Shown piece by piece: positions 50,201 to 57,219 of a DNA stretch of 64,000 nt. Source of the stretch: Aradus depressus (lineage: Eukaryota; Arthropoda; Insecta; Hemiptera; Aradidae); assembly GCA_963662175.1 (NCBI GenBank), contig OY759219.1, forward strand, positions 29,492,908-29,556,907, in the 5' to 3' direction. The translations under genes and the position numbers were made by a program. Position 1 is the first letter of the stretch; each line of letters starts with the position of its first letter. A model generated the notes under the pieces. It saw only the letters and a program-made list of their open reading frames with translations. It made no database searches and was not told the DNA's origin.

Positions 50201-53200
50201 TCGTGTCTTCGGGGTCCCGAGGGAGAAATCAGAAACTCTTAGTTGGAGGAACAAAATGACGGGACGTCTTTTCTTTCACAGGTACTTAAACTGTTATTGT
50301 ATTAGAGTGAAGTTCCGATAATTCGAACCCTTGCTAATCCAAATTCCATTTTTGTGTATCGGTTCTTAAATAAAAAAGGGAGGAAATCCTAAAATTGTTA
50401 TCATCCATAAAACAATGTCTAGGTTGGAGGAAAACCTTAAAATCTTATGATGTATGATAATTGTAGCGTGCTTGCGTACTGAACTCATACGAAAACCGGC
50501 CGAGACTCTTAGGTTTTTTTTTTTTATGTGGGAGGTAAAAAAAACTTTGGGCACGTCATTCTTCGCATGAGACGTTAAACGAGCCTATGTCAGGTACTCG
50601 TTTAACTACGAGATGATATCGTCTACTACCAGAGCGCTCTTTCGTCGCTCTCTTGTACATGAGCCCGACTCTGCAGTGGCAGTTGTAAATTGTATCTACC
50701 TTGGTTTATTTACCTATGTTAAGGGGTCTTTAACAAGTAGCTGACATCGTATAGGCTCGGGACCATCGCTTAATGTCCCCTCCGAAGGACGGCGTTCTCA
50801 ATGTTACCGGCGCATTCCAGCATAGATTCATAAAACGTCTTTAAAATGTAGGAATAAAAGCTAGAAAAATACGATAAAGTTCACCGTCACCTACATTTTT
50901 TTCATAAAATGAAAATCGAAAATTTGGAACAGTTTTGTTAGAGACGTGCGATGTTTATTTTCGTTTATTTTTTCCTTAATTGAACTGTTCATTTTAATAA
51001 TTTATTTATTAATATTTATCATTGTCTTGTTTGTTTTCCAAGACTATCATTTATTTAAATTTGTTTTTTATTCTTTATAGGGATATTTTATTTTCACTTA
51101 TTGATTTTTTATGTATTTATTCTTTGGGATCCTCGGTCCCAGATTAGAGTTAATAATTTAATTTCATTTCAAAAAAGAAGTTGATCATCTTAACATATAA
51201 GTTCCGATCTGATCGGAATCTGGTTTAGATGTGAAACAAAGTTTGGCGCTAATTTTTTTAATTTTGTTAATTGAGTTTTCTGTTGCAGATACCCCAGTCT
51301 GTACGGAGAACTATTATCCCATCTTCAGGCTGCCTCCCTGACTCCCATCTACCCTGCTTTGTACCCGGTACTTCTTGTTCTGGGTCGACTCTACCCCTCC
51401 TCACTTGAAGGAACAGACTCAAATCTCGAAGTAAGTTGTATTATTATTAGTTGTTATATCGTTCACTATTCACTATAGTGAATATTTTGTCGTTCTTGGC
51501 ATGTCAAGAAAAATATAATAATAATTCTGTAGATATTGACTTCTTCCTCTTTGTAAAGAGGAAGTGGCGTCATTAAAGAAGTTGATTCCTTTTTGAGTTG
51601 AACTTTTTTCCTCCTGGTGCAATATATAATCATGACTAGTATTGATAGAGCGATAATATATTTTTTCTAACGACCATTAATGTTTCAGATATTTACAAGA
51701 TTTTAGGTTTTATAAATATTTCTCTGCAGCTTCTTTTTTGATTAATATTATGTATTATTCTTAGTGCTTCCTTTTGGAGTCTGATAATGTTGGTACTAGA
51801 AGCGCCTCAATGTGTTAAACCTTTATTAATGATATATTGAAAATTAATTTAAGAATTGACACTATTAATAGAAATATTATTTCTAGTGACTCTATTTATC
51901 TTAATTTATTTGCTCTCCTTAATCTCATTCTGGATCTAGAAACTATAATATTTCAAAAGGAATCAAAATATGGAGTTTTAAGTTTTGTTTAAGTGTATTT
52001 CTTTTGCAGCTGATGAAGTACGTGCCCTATGTGAAGAAAGTAACAGAGAGCAGTGTTTTAAAGACAAGGAGCTTGGCTGCATCTGCTCTCACAGCACTTA
52101 TACCTCCCTCACACTATATTGAACACATTGATGGATTGTTTCAAGAAGTCAGAAGAAAACCTGTTCAGAATCAGCTTCATGGTCATCTGCTTGCAGTAAG
52201 TCTTGATGTTTGTTCTTGTATTGAATCAATTAGTAAATTTGGGAAATATTGACCAACAATGCGATTGGAAGGAGAAGTGATATAGCTTTTGGTCGATAAA
52301 AACCAATTTGTAGAATTTCGGTACAAACGTAGCACCCAATTCTCACATCTGTCGTCAGCGCCATTAGATTATTTTTTTTTTTTATTTTCAGTATAATACA
52401 TTATATTAGTTAGTCATTGTGGCTCATGCCTGGGCTTTTAACTTCAAGGTCATATCGCCTAGTACCTGAGCGCTCTTTCTTCTTCTTTGGTGGACATGAG
52501 CCTGACTTTACTGTGGGAGTCCTAAATTTTGCCTATCTAGGTTTATTCATCTGGAATCCCTATTTAGTCTTTAACGAGTAGCTGACATCGTATAGGTTCG
52601 GGACCATGAAGCTTAACGTCCCATCCGAAGAAGGGCCTCTTTTAACTTCCTGACGAAATGAACTAAGTGTCTCGGAGGTTTCGAACCCGCGATCTTGAGC
52701 TCAATAGGTTAGCACGCTACCACTGAGTTACCGGCGCACAGTGGGCCAGATCCCGAATCTAGCGGGTCAAAAGTCCGCTGAATAAGTTACTGTTAAATTA
52801 TCATTTTTCAATCATTCAGAAGGGGATAAAAAGGTAGAAAAATAACGAATATGTAACACTAAAGTTGTCAATTGCTTTTTTAATTATAATAATTAGAGCG
52901 ACAAGTCAAGGTTTCTGAGGAGACTAGAGATAGCTTAATTGAAACCCCTCCAATAACTGTCGATAGAACGAATGCATCGACAAGAACTTTTTATATGGTT
53001 TGATACTTTTTTACATTATATAAGATGCTTCAGTTAATGCATGATGTTGATGCCGAAGAAGAGGAGAGTGTAAAGGGAAAACTCAGTTGATTATAAATAT
53101 CTTGAGCAGGGGTGGTACTTGCAAAGAGTATTTATATTGTATAAGACACTCCGGTTGTCATATATCAAAATATAACAAAACTTTGGTGTCGCAAATTTGG

Positions 53201-56200
53201 TAGAATAATTTGTTTGCATCATGGACAAGCAGTAAAATATTTTGTTTTATTTATAATGGCAATTTAATTTTATTTCATTTTTGTTTCAGATTTTGAAACT
53301 TGTTCAACGAGCTATTGAAATAGATGAAATTGATCGTGTCAAGATTAGTATCCACATGGTCAAATGGTTGGATGAAATGTTTACCATTTTATCTTCAAAA
53401 AATCATTCCTTCATTACTAGAAATGCCTGTGTTGAAATTTTAATTTATTTATTTTCCGAATTTTACAAAGAAATTCCGTTTCAATACATTGGAAAAATTG
53501 ACAATATCCTTCAGGATTTTTTTCTTGAAACCTCTGACGTTGAATTGCATACAGAATATGGCTTCAGTGTTTTTTTAGCACATGCATCTATTTTGATTCT
53601 TATTTTAAAACTTTACAATAATAATGAAGATTTATTATTAAATAAAATAATTCAATTGATATCTCATTCTTCATACGATGTTTTTAGTGTTGTTTTAGAC
53701 TTTTTAGATTTTATTCTCAAAAATGATTCAGCAATTTTCAATCCTGACAGCTATGATAATTTTAAAATTAAACTTAAAATTAAAAAAATTGATGAAAACG
53801 TTTTGAAAAAAGTAAAATTTTCTCAAGATTTGACCAATGTGCTTGTTGATTCGTTGTCTCAGAAGAAACACCATGAAGATATAACTCGACTGTTGAAGAC
53901 TATTCGATATTTTCCTTTGATTTTTCAAGATTTACAACGAAAAAAAAGTTGTGTTATAACTATTTTTGTGAATTTTTGCCGATATGAAAATGATGTATTA
54001 GCTCCTTACTCCATCCTGTGTATTGACGAATTCTTGTCTGTATTCTTTCAGGTGAGTAATTGTGTAATTATCAATAATATAATTTCATCTTAATGTGCTA
54101 AATGTTTCCATATTTGAAGAGTGAAGTATGCGAAAAGGATGCATGTGAGAATTTGAAGCATTTTGCAAAAAATTCTTCTCTTTCAAAGGGATTTCATCCA
54201 ATTTTAGAGTTTTTGGCAGATCAATTTGAAGTGCGTTTTACTAATCACAAGAAGTGTGAAAAACCGGCAATGAATTTACTTGAGCTGAGTTTACGAAGCT
54301 CTTTCTTAGGCGACTCATGTATTTCGTTGTACTCGTACTCGTAATATTGCTTATGCGTAAAAATATGCATTTTAAAAATGTATTTTATATTTAATATAAT
54401 TTATAATCATGTTTCAGGGATCTGATGCTGGTTTGCACCTTAAAGAATTGACTACAGTAGCAAATATTGTTCATTGTTATTCCAATCCAAAATGGAACGA
54501 TGATTGCAGAGAATCTGTTGCAATTTTAATGGCAAACCATTTTATGAACTTGATTTCTGGAGCTTCACCTTTGTGTTGTGGGTATATTTTAAAGCTTAAA
54601 TTGTAATTCTTCGTTTAATACTATGTATATTTATTTTTGTACATATGTGTATATGCCTTGAGCAGTGAACAATTTGGCGGAACACAGAGGCTTTTTTATT
54701 GACGCTACTGATTTTTTAATTGTAAATTCTATTATTTATTATTAATAAATATATGAACAATTAGAACAAATGGTCTTCGCCTGGATCCCAGGGCATATAG
54801 AGATCCATGGTAACGAGCTGGCGCTTCGAGCCGCCAAGGAAGCTAACAAAGGCCACAGCAGCCGTCCTGCATCATGTAGGCACTCAAATTGGCCATCAAA
54901 CATAAATGGCAAAAGCAATGGGAAGAAAGTAATACTTTACTGAAGTCAGTCAAACTTCGAGTCGACACTCCTGTGGCGTCTCTTTCCCATAAAGAAAAAA
55001 CAATCCTGATGAGGCTGAGAATCGGACACTCTTGGCTAACTCATGTTCACATTTTGTTGCGGAGACGTCCACCGAGATGTCCACTGTGCAAGGAAGAACT
55101 CACGGCCCTTCACATATTAGAATCCTGTGAAGCTCTCAAACCCTACTGAGAAAGAGATGGATTACCTCATGAGTACTGCTGACAGGTGGCTCCTTCTACA
55201 CATCCCAACTGCTGCAATTCTTGCGAAACACCGGGCAGTACCACCAAAAAATGGTATGTTGCCAGGGGTGTAGGAATAGCTAACTCCAGGGTAGAGGCTC
55301 CTCCCCCTTGTGCGGGTCACTGGAGGCCCGAAGAGAGGAGACACTCTACTACGAGGACGGGAGGTGCGGTGGACAGTCGGAGCCACCCAGATAACCCTAG
55401 CTTCAATATATCACTCCACAGTGTACTATTAAAATAGATATGCTGGCGCTAATGGCCTATGAAATCGATGCGCCTAGTAAAAAAATGTATTATAATGTTA
55501 GAATACAGGAGTCAATAGTTAGTCAAAAAATAACATTTATTTTAATAATGGGAAATTTGTGCCTGATGTTTTTGAGTTATTTTATTTATACTTGGTGATA
55601 AAACGGACAATACAACACACAGTTCATGTTCCACCAGTACCAGCTATGATCACAGTTGAGTTGAAGGCTACCTTATTTCCATTGGTTTTATATGTTTTTT
55701 ATTTCAAATGTTCTCTTCTCAGTTTGGCGGCACATTAACAAATCTTTGGAGGACGCCGATAGCTCAGTGGTATGCCTGCTTGCCTACTGAAATCGAGATC
55801 GCGGGTTCGATACCCCGCCGAGGCCTTTAGATGGTAAAAAACCTTGAGCATGCCGTCTTTCGAATTGGACGTTAAGAAATGGAATCTAGATAGGCAACAT
55901 TTTGGACTCACTGAGTAGACTCGGGCTCATGTCCACCACAGTGACAAAAGAGCGCTCTGGTAGTAGGCGATATGATCTGGAAGTTAAAATTCCGGGCATG
56001 TGTCACAATAACTAATTAACGAACCTTTCACGGCACATTGGTTGAGAATTACTGTTCTAGGCAAATCTATTTGCCAACCAGTTCTTTGTGCAAATAGAAA
56101 TTTAAATTATTTACTGGTTGAAGCATGCGCTTTTGAGGTTTGTTTAGTAATATATGTTTTTGTTATATACATATTTATGTATGTAAGGGTACTATTGTAA

Positions 56201-56306
56201 AATTACAACCATTAAAAAAAAATCAGATGAAGACTAATAGACTTAATGTAATCTCTGAAAGTGGTCAATTTGGCATATAATGACTCATACATCTTACTAT
56301 AAGAAA

Positions 56307-56359
<53 letters not shown>

Positions 56360-57214
56360 ATATAATCTTCGCTGTCCATAGGTTTGCTGTTGTGGTCGTG
56401 TGCTTTGCGGCTGATGCAAGACGAAAATAGCGAAATTCGAGATAAGGTCTGTACCTCAGTCCTTGACTTTGTGACTCCTTCGAAAGGGATAGAGCTTCTT
56501 TTGGCAAAATTTGTACAGCTCACCTCCAACCCTTCTCTCATAGCGACAGGTCTTCTCTATTGGGCGACTGCAGGATTAGCGCAAAGTGAATCTTCGGAAG
56601 ATCTAAAGGTGAGAATTAGTCTTTTTTATGAGCACGAATCTCGTACTTTATAAACATTACATTATATCATATTGAAGTAACTTTTTCGTGATAAAAAGGA
56701 GAAAATGTAGGACATTGCAGTCAAAAAAGCTACGAATTTTTAATACATTATCCCAGATACATTATATACCTTAGATATAAATTTTTTTCTTATAATTATG
56801 TCAATTATAAATGATAGAAGGATTTACAAATATATTTATTAACAATATTTGTTAATTTGTATCCTTTTTTTTTTTGTTTAGGACTGCGTTTTTGAAAAAG
56901 GTGACGAAAATATTTACAGTGAAGAATTGATTGTGAATAGAATTTGTTGTATTCATTTAAAACATCTTTACAATTCTGAGAGTGATTTTTTATCACTAAA
57001 CATTGAAAATGATGTTAGTAAATGGATTTTAGCGGAGTCAAACATGAACACAGGATCGACAATACTTAATTTTATTGACAACTATAAAACTTCAGTGAGA
57101 AAACTCTGTTGTGAATATGAACCTAACCGTTTATTGCCACTTACTCCTTTTGAAAATAAAATTATCCTTTTAAAAATCAAATTCAAAAATATTATAAATG
57201 CTTTAACATTGTAA
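30033..57214 (+). CDS. THADA: THADA / Trm732-family protein, complete 29-exon gene
   Basis: Joining 29 exons in consistent splice phase gives a protein of about 1,756 residues. Human THADA is about 1,950. Identification rests on conserved blocks: FLCRLRES and SLFPGAS (exon 12), SSPEGHLPMD (exon 16), KHRGAFEQAYLGFSKL (exon 18), ATRRSAGIPFIIQ (exons 19-20), HSLNILRALFRGSALGE (exon 21) and NKMTGRLFFHR (exons 22-23). The DUF2428-type core spans roughly residues 720-1120. THADA/Trm732 proteins are HEAT/ARM-like helical scaffolds. They partner FTSJ1/Trm7 for 2'-O-methylation of tRNA position 32. Fly thada also affects SERCA activity, fat storage and cold tolerance (family knowledge). The start ATG has an in-frame TAA nine bases upstream, and the stop is TAA at 57,212. 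The weak points are the exon 9 donor and the exon 26 3' boundary. Confidence 0.95.
30631..30884 (+). repeat. SINE S1 in THADA intron 1, with target-site duplication
   Basis: aacatgtatcttt flanks it (30,618-30,630 and 30,885-30,897). The tail is of the aataacta type. The B-box region is deleted. Confidence 0.9.
30938..31014 (+). CDS. THADA: THADA exon 2
   Basis: Acceptor ttctag, donor gtaagt. Encodes VDSNLDPIQKLFRAVTVEEQ and onward, ends in phase 0. The preceding intron carries a SINE at 30,631. Confidence 0.9.
31094..31212 (+). CDS. THADA: THADA exon 3
   Basis: Acceptor ttttcag, donor gtaata. Encodes IFTTMKDKSNSIDLEVYVDV, ends in phase 2. The intron before it is only 79 bp. Confidence 0.9.
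31734..31970 (+). CDS. THADA: THADA exon 4
   Basis: Acceptor tttatag, donor gtaagt. Encodes LMRTAPADLDTQIQDSLIGK through MRVCLNHFQ, a helical-repeat segment, ending in phase 2. Confidence 0.9.
32052..32342 (+). repeat. SINE S1 in THADA intron 4, 5'-truncated
   Basis: Starts inside the tRNA-like head (tctgagctcaagatcgtggg) and ends cataaaacctaacctaac. Confidence 0.85.
32997..33200. mobile_element. Foldback element, 92-bp arms, in THADA intron 4
   Basis: Arms 32,997-33,088 and 33,109-33,200 differ at a single position and are separated by 20 bp. The inner ends carry the CTGACGA...GAAACCGGTA hammerhead-like motif. Confidence 0.93.
33061..33104 (-). ncRNA. Hammerhead-like motif in foldback
   Basis: Minus strand: CUGACGA, one unpaired U, stem II GGU/GCC-type, GAAA, ACCGGU palindromic stem III, GUA triplet, then GUUAU, which can pair with AUAAC upstream. 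Confidence 0.45.
33312..33540 (+). CDS. THADA: THADA exon 5
   Basis: A T-rich tract and cag precede the exon; the donor is gtattg. Encodes ELGPAKKLSVITSLHGCVRC through NHCHQWQQ, phase 0. The intron upstream holds a near-perfect foldback repeat (32,997-33,200). Confidence 0.9.
33745..33780. repeat. G-rich run
   Basis: gggggg-t-g(20) tract in THADA intron 5. Confidence 0.9.
34075..34280 (+). repeat. Family B element, internal part
   Basis: Two degenerate internal modules (ctattgattttaagccaaat). Confidence 0.6.
34401..34751 (-). repeat. SINE S1 in THADA intron 5, intact, with TSD and three-unit tail
   Basis: 12-bp duplication taatatattata at 34,389-34,400 and 34,752-34,763. The tail reads ggttaggttaggttaggttt on the + strand, i.e. 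(AACCT)n on the SINE strand. Confidence 0.95.
34915..35540 (+). mobile_element. Family D element in THADA intron 5
   Basis: Second copy of the 8,590 element. The 50-codon ORF (35,317-35,469) is again open, differing by several mostly amino-acid-changing substitutions. Ends about 40 bp before exon 6. Confidence 0.78.
35578..35750 (+). CDS. THADA: THADA exon 6
   Basis: Acceptor tttacag, donor gtattt. Encodes LLNRVYETYGNDLSTLSLCS through IIISIEE, ends in phase 2. A family D repeat ends about 40 bp upstream. Confidence 0.9.
35849..36063 (+). CDS. THADA: THADA exon 7
   Basis: Acceptor ctttag, donor gttgat. Encodes NPSESGIVLGASRCLLLVTK. The block PWIWSHSEHYMDAVRHLATD resembles the vertebrate THADA segment with HWEHPLDALRHQ. 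Ends in phase 1. Confidence 0.9.
36161..36490 (+). repeat. SINE S1 in THADA intron 7, with TSD
   Basis: attggtttct flanks it (36,151-36,160 and 36,491-36,500). The first bases of the head are missing. Confidence 0.92.
36560..36880 (-). repeat. Family B element, 3' part
   Basis: atggcaatgtacttcctcag to ttttgtgtcgatttattcat. Confidence 0.65.
37255..37395 (+). repeat. Family E repeat, second copy
   Basis: Matches 2,573-2,705 over tgcactttcttcaaaattgc and tttctacaggaaatgtggta. Confidence 0.6.
37570..37785 (+). repeat. Family B element, 3' end
   Basis: ctgctgatgtaatgaatcga to tactggggaagtacatagcc. Confidence 0.7.
37953..38134 (+). CDS. THADA: THADA exon 8
   Basis: Acceptor ttttag, donor gtaagt. 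Encodes DVEMFDIILDAVCSMEVDRR through KGPGVNT, phase 0. More GC-rich than the 3' exons. Confidence 0.9.
38235..38500 (+). repeat. Family C repeat
   Basis: cttatatctttagtataagg start, shared with 41,080. Confidence 0.65.
38645..39075 (-). pseudogene. Jockey-like LINE 3' end with C-terminal zinc-knuckle region
   Basis: Minus strand encodes CRLRTNHAVSGAYLHKIGRR and CELCEQRDDPQHIIMSC, the HxxxC-type tail after RNase H/RT. Its 3' end (aataaagcctttaataaaaa) abuts a T-run. The ending is shared with 42,949. Confidence 0.8.
39262..39305 (+). repeat. Family B terminal fragment
   Basis: acttccccaggtatacgaag then tataggggaaattatataatc; lies next to the exon 9 shadow copy. Confidence 0.75.
39312..39395 (+). 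pseudogene. Partial duplicate of THADA exon 9 ('shadow exon')
   Basis: agcggcccacccccgcctg, ccttcctcc(t/g)tcagaccc and ctcactgctgctata recur in the same order as in exon 9, with about 20 bp missing (gactcagctctggctgcat) and scattered substitutions. The frame is not maintained. Confidence 0.8.
39437..39612 (+). CDS. THADA: THADA exon 9 (GC-rich; weak donor)
   Basis: Acceptor ccctag. Encodes ALYAVEGLMCQDYKERPTPA through LHPPLLHHIV, collinear with the vertebrate WVSPLLFIL region. Only the donor gtctgt at 39,613 gives the phase 2 that exon 10 needs. A nearer GT at 39,608 would be phase 0. The exon is markedly GC-rich, and part of it is duplicated just upstream (39,312-39,395). Confidence 0.75.
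39785..40371 (-). pseudogene. Non-LTR retrotransposon RT C-terminal fragment
   Basis: Minus strand encodes EFKYLGALITEDNDVSHKIR, YKIIVRPIVTYTGETWALTK and ERKVLRKIYGPV. After a frameshift near 39,960 it continues GRWRIQKNRELRDL and ARLRWLGHVERME. Inserted in THADA intron 9. Confidence 0.85.
40495..40585 (+). repeat. SINE S1 scrap
   Basis: gcctactgagctcaagggcc and cttaggttttttatctggga. Confidence 0.65.
40646..40808 (+). CDS. THADA: THADA exon 10
   Basis: Acceptor tttttcag, donor gttaga. Encodes AELNINSDNIGVILMCLKIG through MYHCDDE, matching the vertebrate block that precedes VRLDALGL. Enters in phase 2, ends in phase 0. Confidence 0.85.
40893..41048 (+). CDS. THADA: THADA exon 11
   Basis: Encodes VRLSSLALITESPKTTEEFS and FLQYNMANQSPAVRQ, a hallmark THADA motif (compare YNLNSQSPxxRQ). 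The short 84-bp intron upstream ends in ttttag. Phase 0 at both ends. Confidence 0.95.
41080..41640 (+). repeat. Family C repeat in THADA intron 11
   Basis: cttatatctttagtataaag start through gcgaaaacggttagttctat. Contains a (TG)n microsatellite at 41,191-41,219. Confidence 0.65.
41815..41865. repeat. Perfect 23-bp palindrome arms with 5-bp loop
   Basis: aatgtcactctcaaaactaa onward is mirrored exactly after atact; likely the tip of a foldback repeat. Confidence 0.9.
41901..42263. mobile_element. Foldback element with hammerhead-like motif in THADA intron 11
   Basis: Arms 41,901-42,050 and 42,115-42,263 are inverted copies (catatacgcagtaacgccag against ctggcgttacttggtatatg). A partial third copy of the arm end lies at 42,270-42,310. 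Shares the tgtagaaggaaatcgaggtt segment with the 18.2 kb element. Confidence 0.85.
42058..42098 (-). ncRNA. Hammerhead-like motif with compensatory stem II
   Basis: Minus strand: CUGAAGA, unpaired A, stem II GAAAA/UUUUC (GGAAA/UUUCC at 19,142), GAAA, CGUU. Stem I is only partly complementary. Confidence 0.45.
42408..42647 (+). CDS. THADA: THADA exon 12
   Basis: Encodes FLCRLRESMGPLERKMLKTK and YSEFCHWLWKICQESLFPGA, the strongest family match in the gene. Acceptor aatag, donor gtttcc, phase 0. Confidence 0.95.
42949..43155 (+). pseudogene. Jockey-like LINE 3' end
   Basis: Plus-strand copy of the same terminus as 38,645-38,850 (TYLDILTNPSVTLEAVGTYI), ending ctttaattaaaaaaaa. Confidence 0.8.
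43205..43238 (+). ncRNA. Hammerhead-like motif, degenerate
   Basis: CUGCCGA box (A6 changed), stem II GG/CC, GAAA, AUCGGAU near-palindrome. The following gaatagacaatattt is shared with the foldback at 32,997-33,200. Confidence 0.35.
43504..43599 (+). CDS. THADA: THADA exon 13
   Basis: Encodes VLLSCLLDSYEENKAIARDL through PPDLLKFN, phase 0. Acceptor tttcag, donor gtaatt. Confidence 0.92.
43890..44195 (-). repeat. Family B element, internal part
   Basis: Two to three degenerate modules (gctgaaaattaatagttg). Confidence 0.6.
44281..44432 (+). CDS. THADA: THADA exon 14
   Basis: Encodes NRTHIESYLKKTVSLSSSIR and PDSISAAYYMSVLG, at the start of the DUF2428-type core. Acceptor tttcag, donor gtatgt, phase 2. 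Confidence 0.92.
44533..44691 (+). CDS. THADA: THADA exon 15
   Basis: Encodes QRKTEYLVLQEVFSKLEEEL and SSGPLYGQLFVIRHILQRID, collinear with the vertebrate AFPMYGRVHCI region. Donor gtatcc, phase 2. Confidence 0.92.
44805..45120 (-). repeat. SINE S1 variant with extra internal segment, in THADA intron 15
   Basis: S1 body at 44,812-45,045, then gttctccatatttctttatt and gcccagtgctagt, an additional segment also present at 61,550-61,607. Ends about 25 bp from exon 16. Confidence 0.8.
45144..45280 (+). CDS. THADA: THADA exon 16
   Basis: Encodes EERWRDLIRRIIETAFCC and NDSSPEGHLPMDL, the conserved SSPEG(L/H)xPMD motif. Phase requires the acceptor at 45,142-45,143. The upstream AG at 45,071-45,072 gives the wrong frame and lies in a repeat. 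The SINE upstream ends about 25 bp from the exon. Confidence 0.92.
45950..46265 (-). repeat. Family B element, 3' part
   Basis: gccggaaatgtactacccca to catgtcgatacatccattac. Confidence 0.65.
46447..46578 (+). CDS. THADA: THADA exon 17
   Basis: In the frame fixed by exon 16 it encodes DTDPQVTCQMVLLCSWRTVK and EVSLLLGELVE, matching the THADA block AQMVLVCCWRSMKEVALLLG. Acceptor tgtcag, donor gtatac, phase 1. Confidence 0.93.
46748..46795 (+). repeat. Family B terminal fragment
   Basis: ttatacttccccatctatac, gaagtataggagaagttatg. Confidence 0.75.
47078..47213 (+). CDS. THADA: THADA exon 18 (NAGNAG acceptor)
   Basis: Encodes LVTEEQVLAVGDHLTGLLSS and HRGAFEQAYLGFSKL. The acceptor reads tagtag, so the start is either 47,078 or 47,081, differing by one Val codon. 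Donor gtaaga, phase 2. Confidence 0.92.
47325..47880 (+). pseudogene. Jockey-like LINE RT C-terminal fragment in THADA intron 18
   Basis: Encodes LDWTDTVKYLGVLLDRRLTF and TYACPVWASLASNTNLRTLQ, VAQNKCLR, an in-frame stop, then GSYSRYTSILQIHEDLNVEL. Confidence 0.85.
48436..48559 (+). CDS. THADA: THADA exon 19
   Basis: Encodes CAEGKLHELPNKWLNETLGW and ATRRSAGIPFIIQ, nearly invariant in the family. Acceptor tatag, donor gtaatt, phase 0. Confidence 0.95.
48634..48730 (+). CDS. THADA: THADA exon 20
   Basis: Encodes GLVCSEMESGSCKSLHHAMN through KEGSEE. 74-bp intron upstream. Acceptor taaag, donor gtattt, phase 1. Confidence 0.92.
48880..49077 (-). repeat. SINE S1, degenerate copy
   Basis: ctgggagttctaaattttgc to cttgagcatagtaggtaagc and ctagcgccctct. 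Confidence 0.75.
49080..49940. other. AT-rich THADA intron 20 sequence
   Basis: Low complexity; no repeat family assigned apart from a ttgaaatctattccacaa scrap near 49,810 related to the 33.0 kb foldback. Confidence 0.4.
49956..50083 (+). CDS. THADA: THADA exon 21
   Basis: Encodes RVHSLNILRALFRGSALGEA and ISGFNSSTWA, matching VHALNILRALFRDTRLGE in vertebrates. Acceptor ttcag, donor gtaaga, phase 0. Confidence 0.95.
50160..50281 (+). CDS. THADA: THADA exon 22
   Basis: Encodes ERNSSTLLLSALISRVFGVP and NKMTGRLFFH, matching RNSSTLLFSALITRIFG. 76-bp intron upstream, donor gtactt, phase 2. Confidence 0.95.
50463..50818. repeat. Chimeric SINE S1: plus-strand 5' half joined to minus-strand copy
   Basis: 50,463-50,600 reads in + orientation (head to tcaggtactcgtt). 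50,601-50,818 reads in - orientation (tactaccagagcgctctttc to accggcgca). Confidence 0.8.
51289..51430 (+). CDS. THADA: THADA exon 23
   Basis: Encodes YPSLYGELLSHLQAASLTPI through LEGTDSNLE, collinear with FPELYPFLLKQL. Acceptor ttgcag, donor gtaagt, phase 0. Confidence 0.93.
52010..52195 (+). CDS. THADA: THADA exon 24
   Basis: Encodes LMKYVPYVKKVTESSVLKTR and NQLHGHLLA, collinear with FRQNHIHGTLLQVF. Acceptor ttgcag, donor gtaagt, phase 0. Confidence 0.93.
52410..52738 (-). repeat. SINE S1 in THADA intron 24
   Basis: ttgtggctcatgcctgggct to ctgagttaccggcgca. Confidence 0.85.
53290..54051 (+). CDS. THADA: THADA exon 25 (large, AT-rich)
   Basis: At 254 codons this is by far the longest exon, and it is very AT-rich. 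Encodes ILKLVQRAIEIDEIDRVKIS through SILCIDEFLSVFFQ and contains a Lys/Ile-rich stretch (KIKLKIKKIDENVLKK). It is less conserved than the core. Acceptor tttcag, donor gtgagt, phase 0 at both ends. Confidence 0.9.
54120..54230 (+). CDS. THADA: THADA exon 26 (3' boundary uncertain)
   Basis: Encodes SEVCEKDACENLKHFAKNSS through LADQFE. Exon 27 must enter in phase 0, and the only suitable donor I see is gtgcgt at 54,231. The frame stays open to 54,344 and the extra residues look protein-like (NLLELSLRSSFLG). The better donor gtaata at 54,341 leaves phase 2, which would break exon 27. Confidence 0.6.
54418..54577 (+). CDS. THADA: THADA exon 27
   Basis: Encodes GSDAGLHLKELTTVANIVHC and SVAILMANHFMNLISG, collinear with ELKQWVQLVILSC in vertebrates. 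Donor gtgggt leaves phase 1, as exon 28 needs. The GT four bases later would not fit. Confidence 0.88.
54772..55490 (+). pseudogene. Jockey-like LINE RNase H/C-terminal fragment and 3'UTR
   Basis: AWIPGHIEIHGNELALRAAK is the RNase H H/D region. After a frameshift, MRLRIGHSWLTHVHILLRRR and CPLCKEELTALHILESC form the zinc-knuckle tail. A GC-rich 3'UTR follows, ending gatgcgcctagtaaaaaaa. Confidence 0.85.
55750..56015 (+). repeat. SINE S1 in THADA intron 27
   Basis: gacgccgatagctcagtggt, B box ggttcgatacc, tail gtcacaataactaa. Confidence 0.85.
56318..56355. repeat. (TA)n microsatellite
   Basis: Uninterrupted TA repeats about 25 bp before exon 28. Confidence 0.95.
56382..56608 (+). CDS. THADA: THADA exon 28
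   Basis: Encodes LLWSCALRLMQDENSEIRDK through AQSESSEDLK, a HEAT-like repeat matching LALWKCVLTLLQSEEQAVRD. Preceded by a (TA)n tract at 56,318. Donor gtgaga, phase 0. Confidence 0.92.
56882..57214 (+). CDS. THADA: THADA exon 29 (stop codon)
   Basis: Terminal exon with DCVFEKGDENIYSEELIVNR and CCIHLKHLYN, matching the vertebrate C-terminal LFEKAEVNFWAETLIFVKYL. Acceptor gtttag; stop TAA at 57,212-57,214. Confidence 0.92.
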   Translation, partial: DCVFEKGDENIYSEELIVNRICCIHLKHLYNSESDFLSLNIENDVSKWILAESNMNTGSTILNFIDNYKTSVRKLCCEYEPNRLLPLTPFENKIILLKIKFKNIINALTL

Positions 57215-57219
57215 ATATG

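Noticed and set aside
56212..56541. 109-codon minus-strand ORF opposite exon 28
   Set aside because: Includes translation of the (TA)n microsatellite as an Ile/Tyr run; antisense shadow of a real exon.
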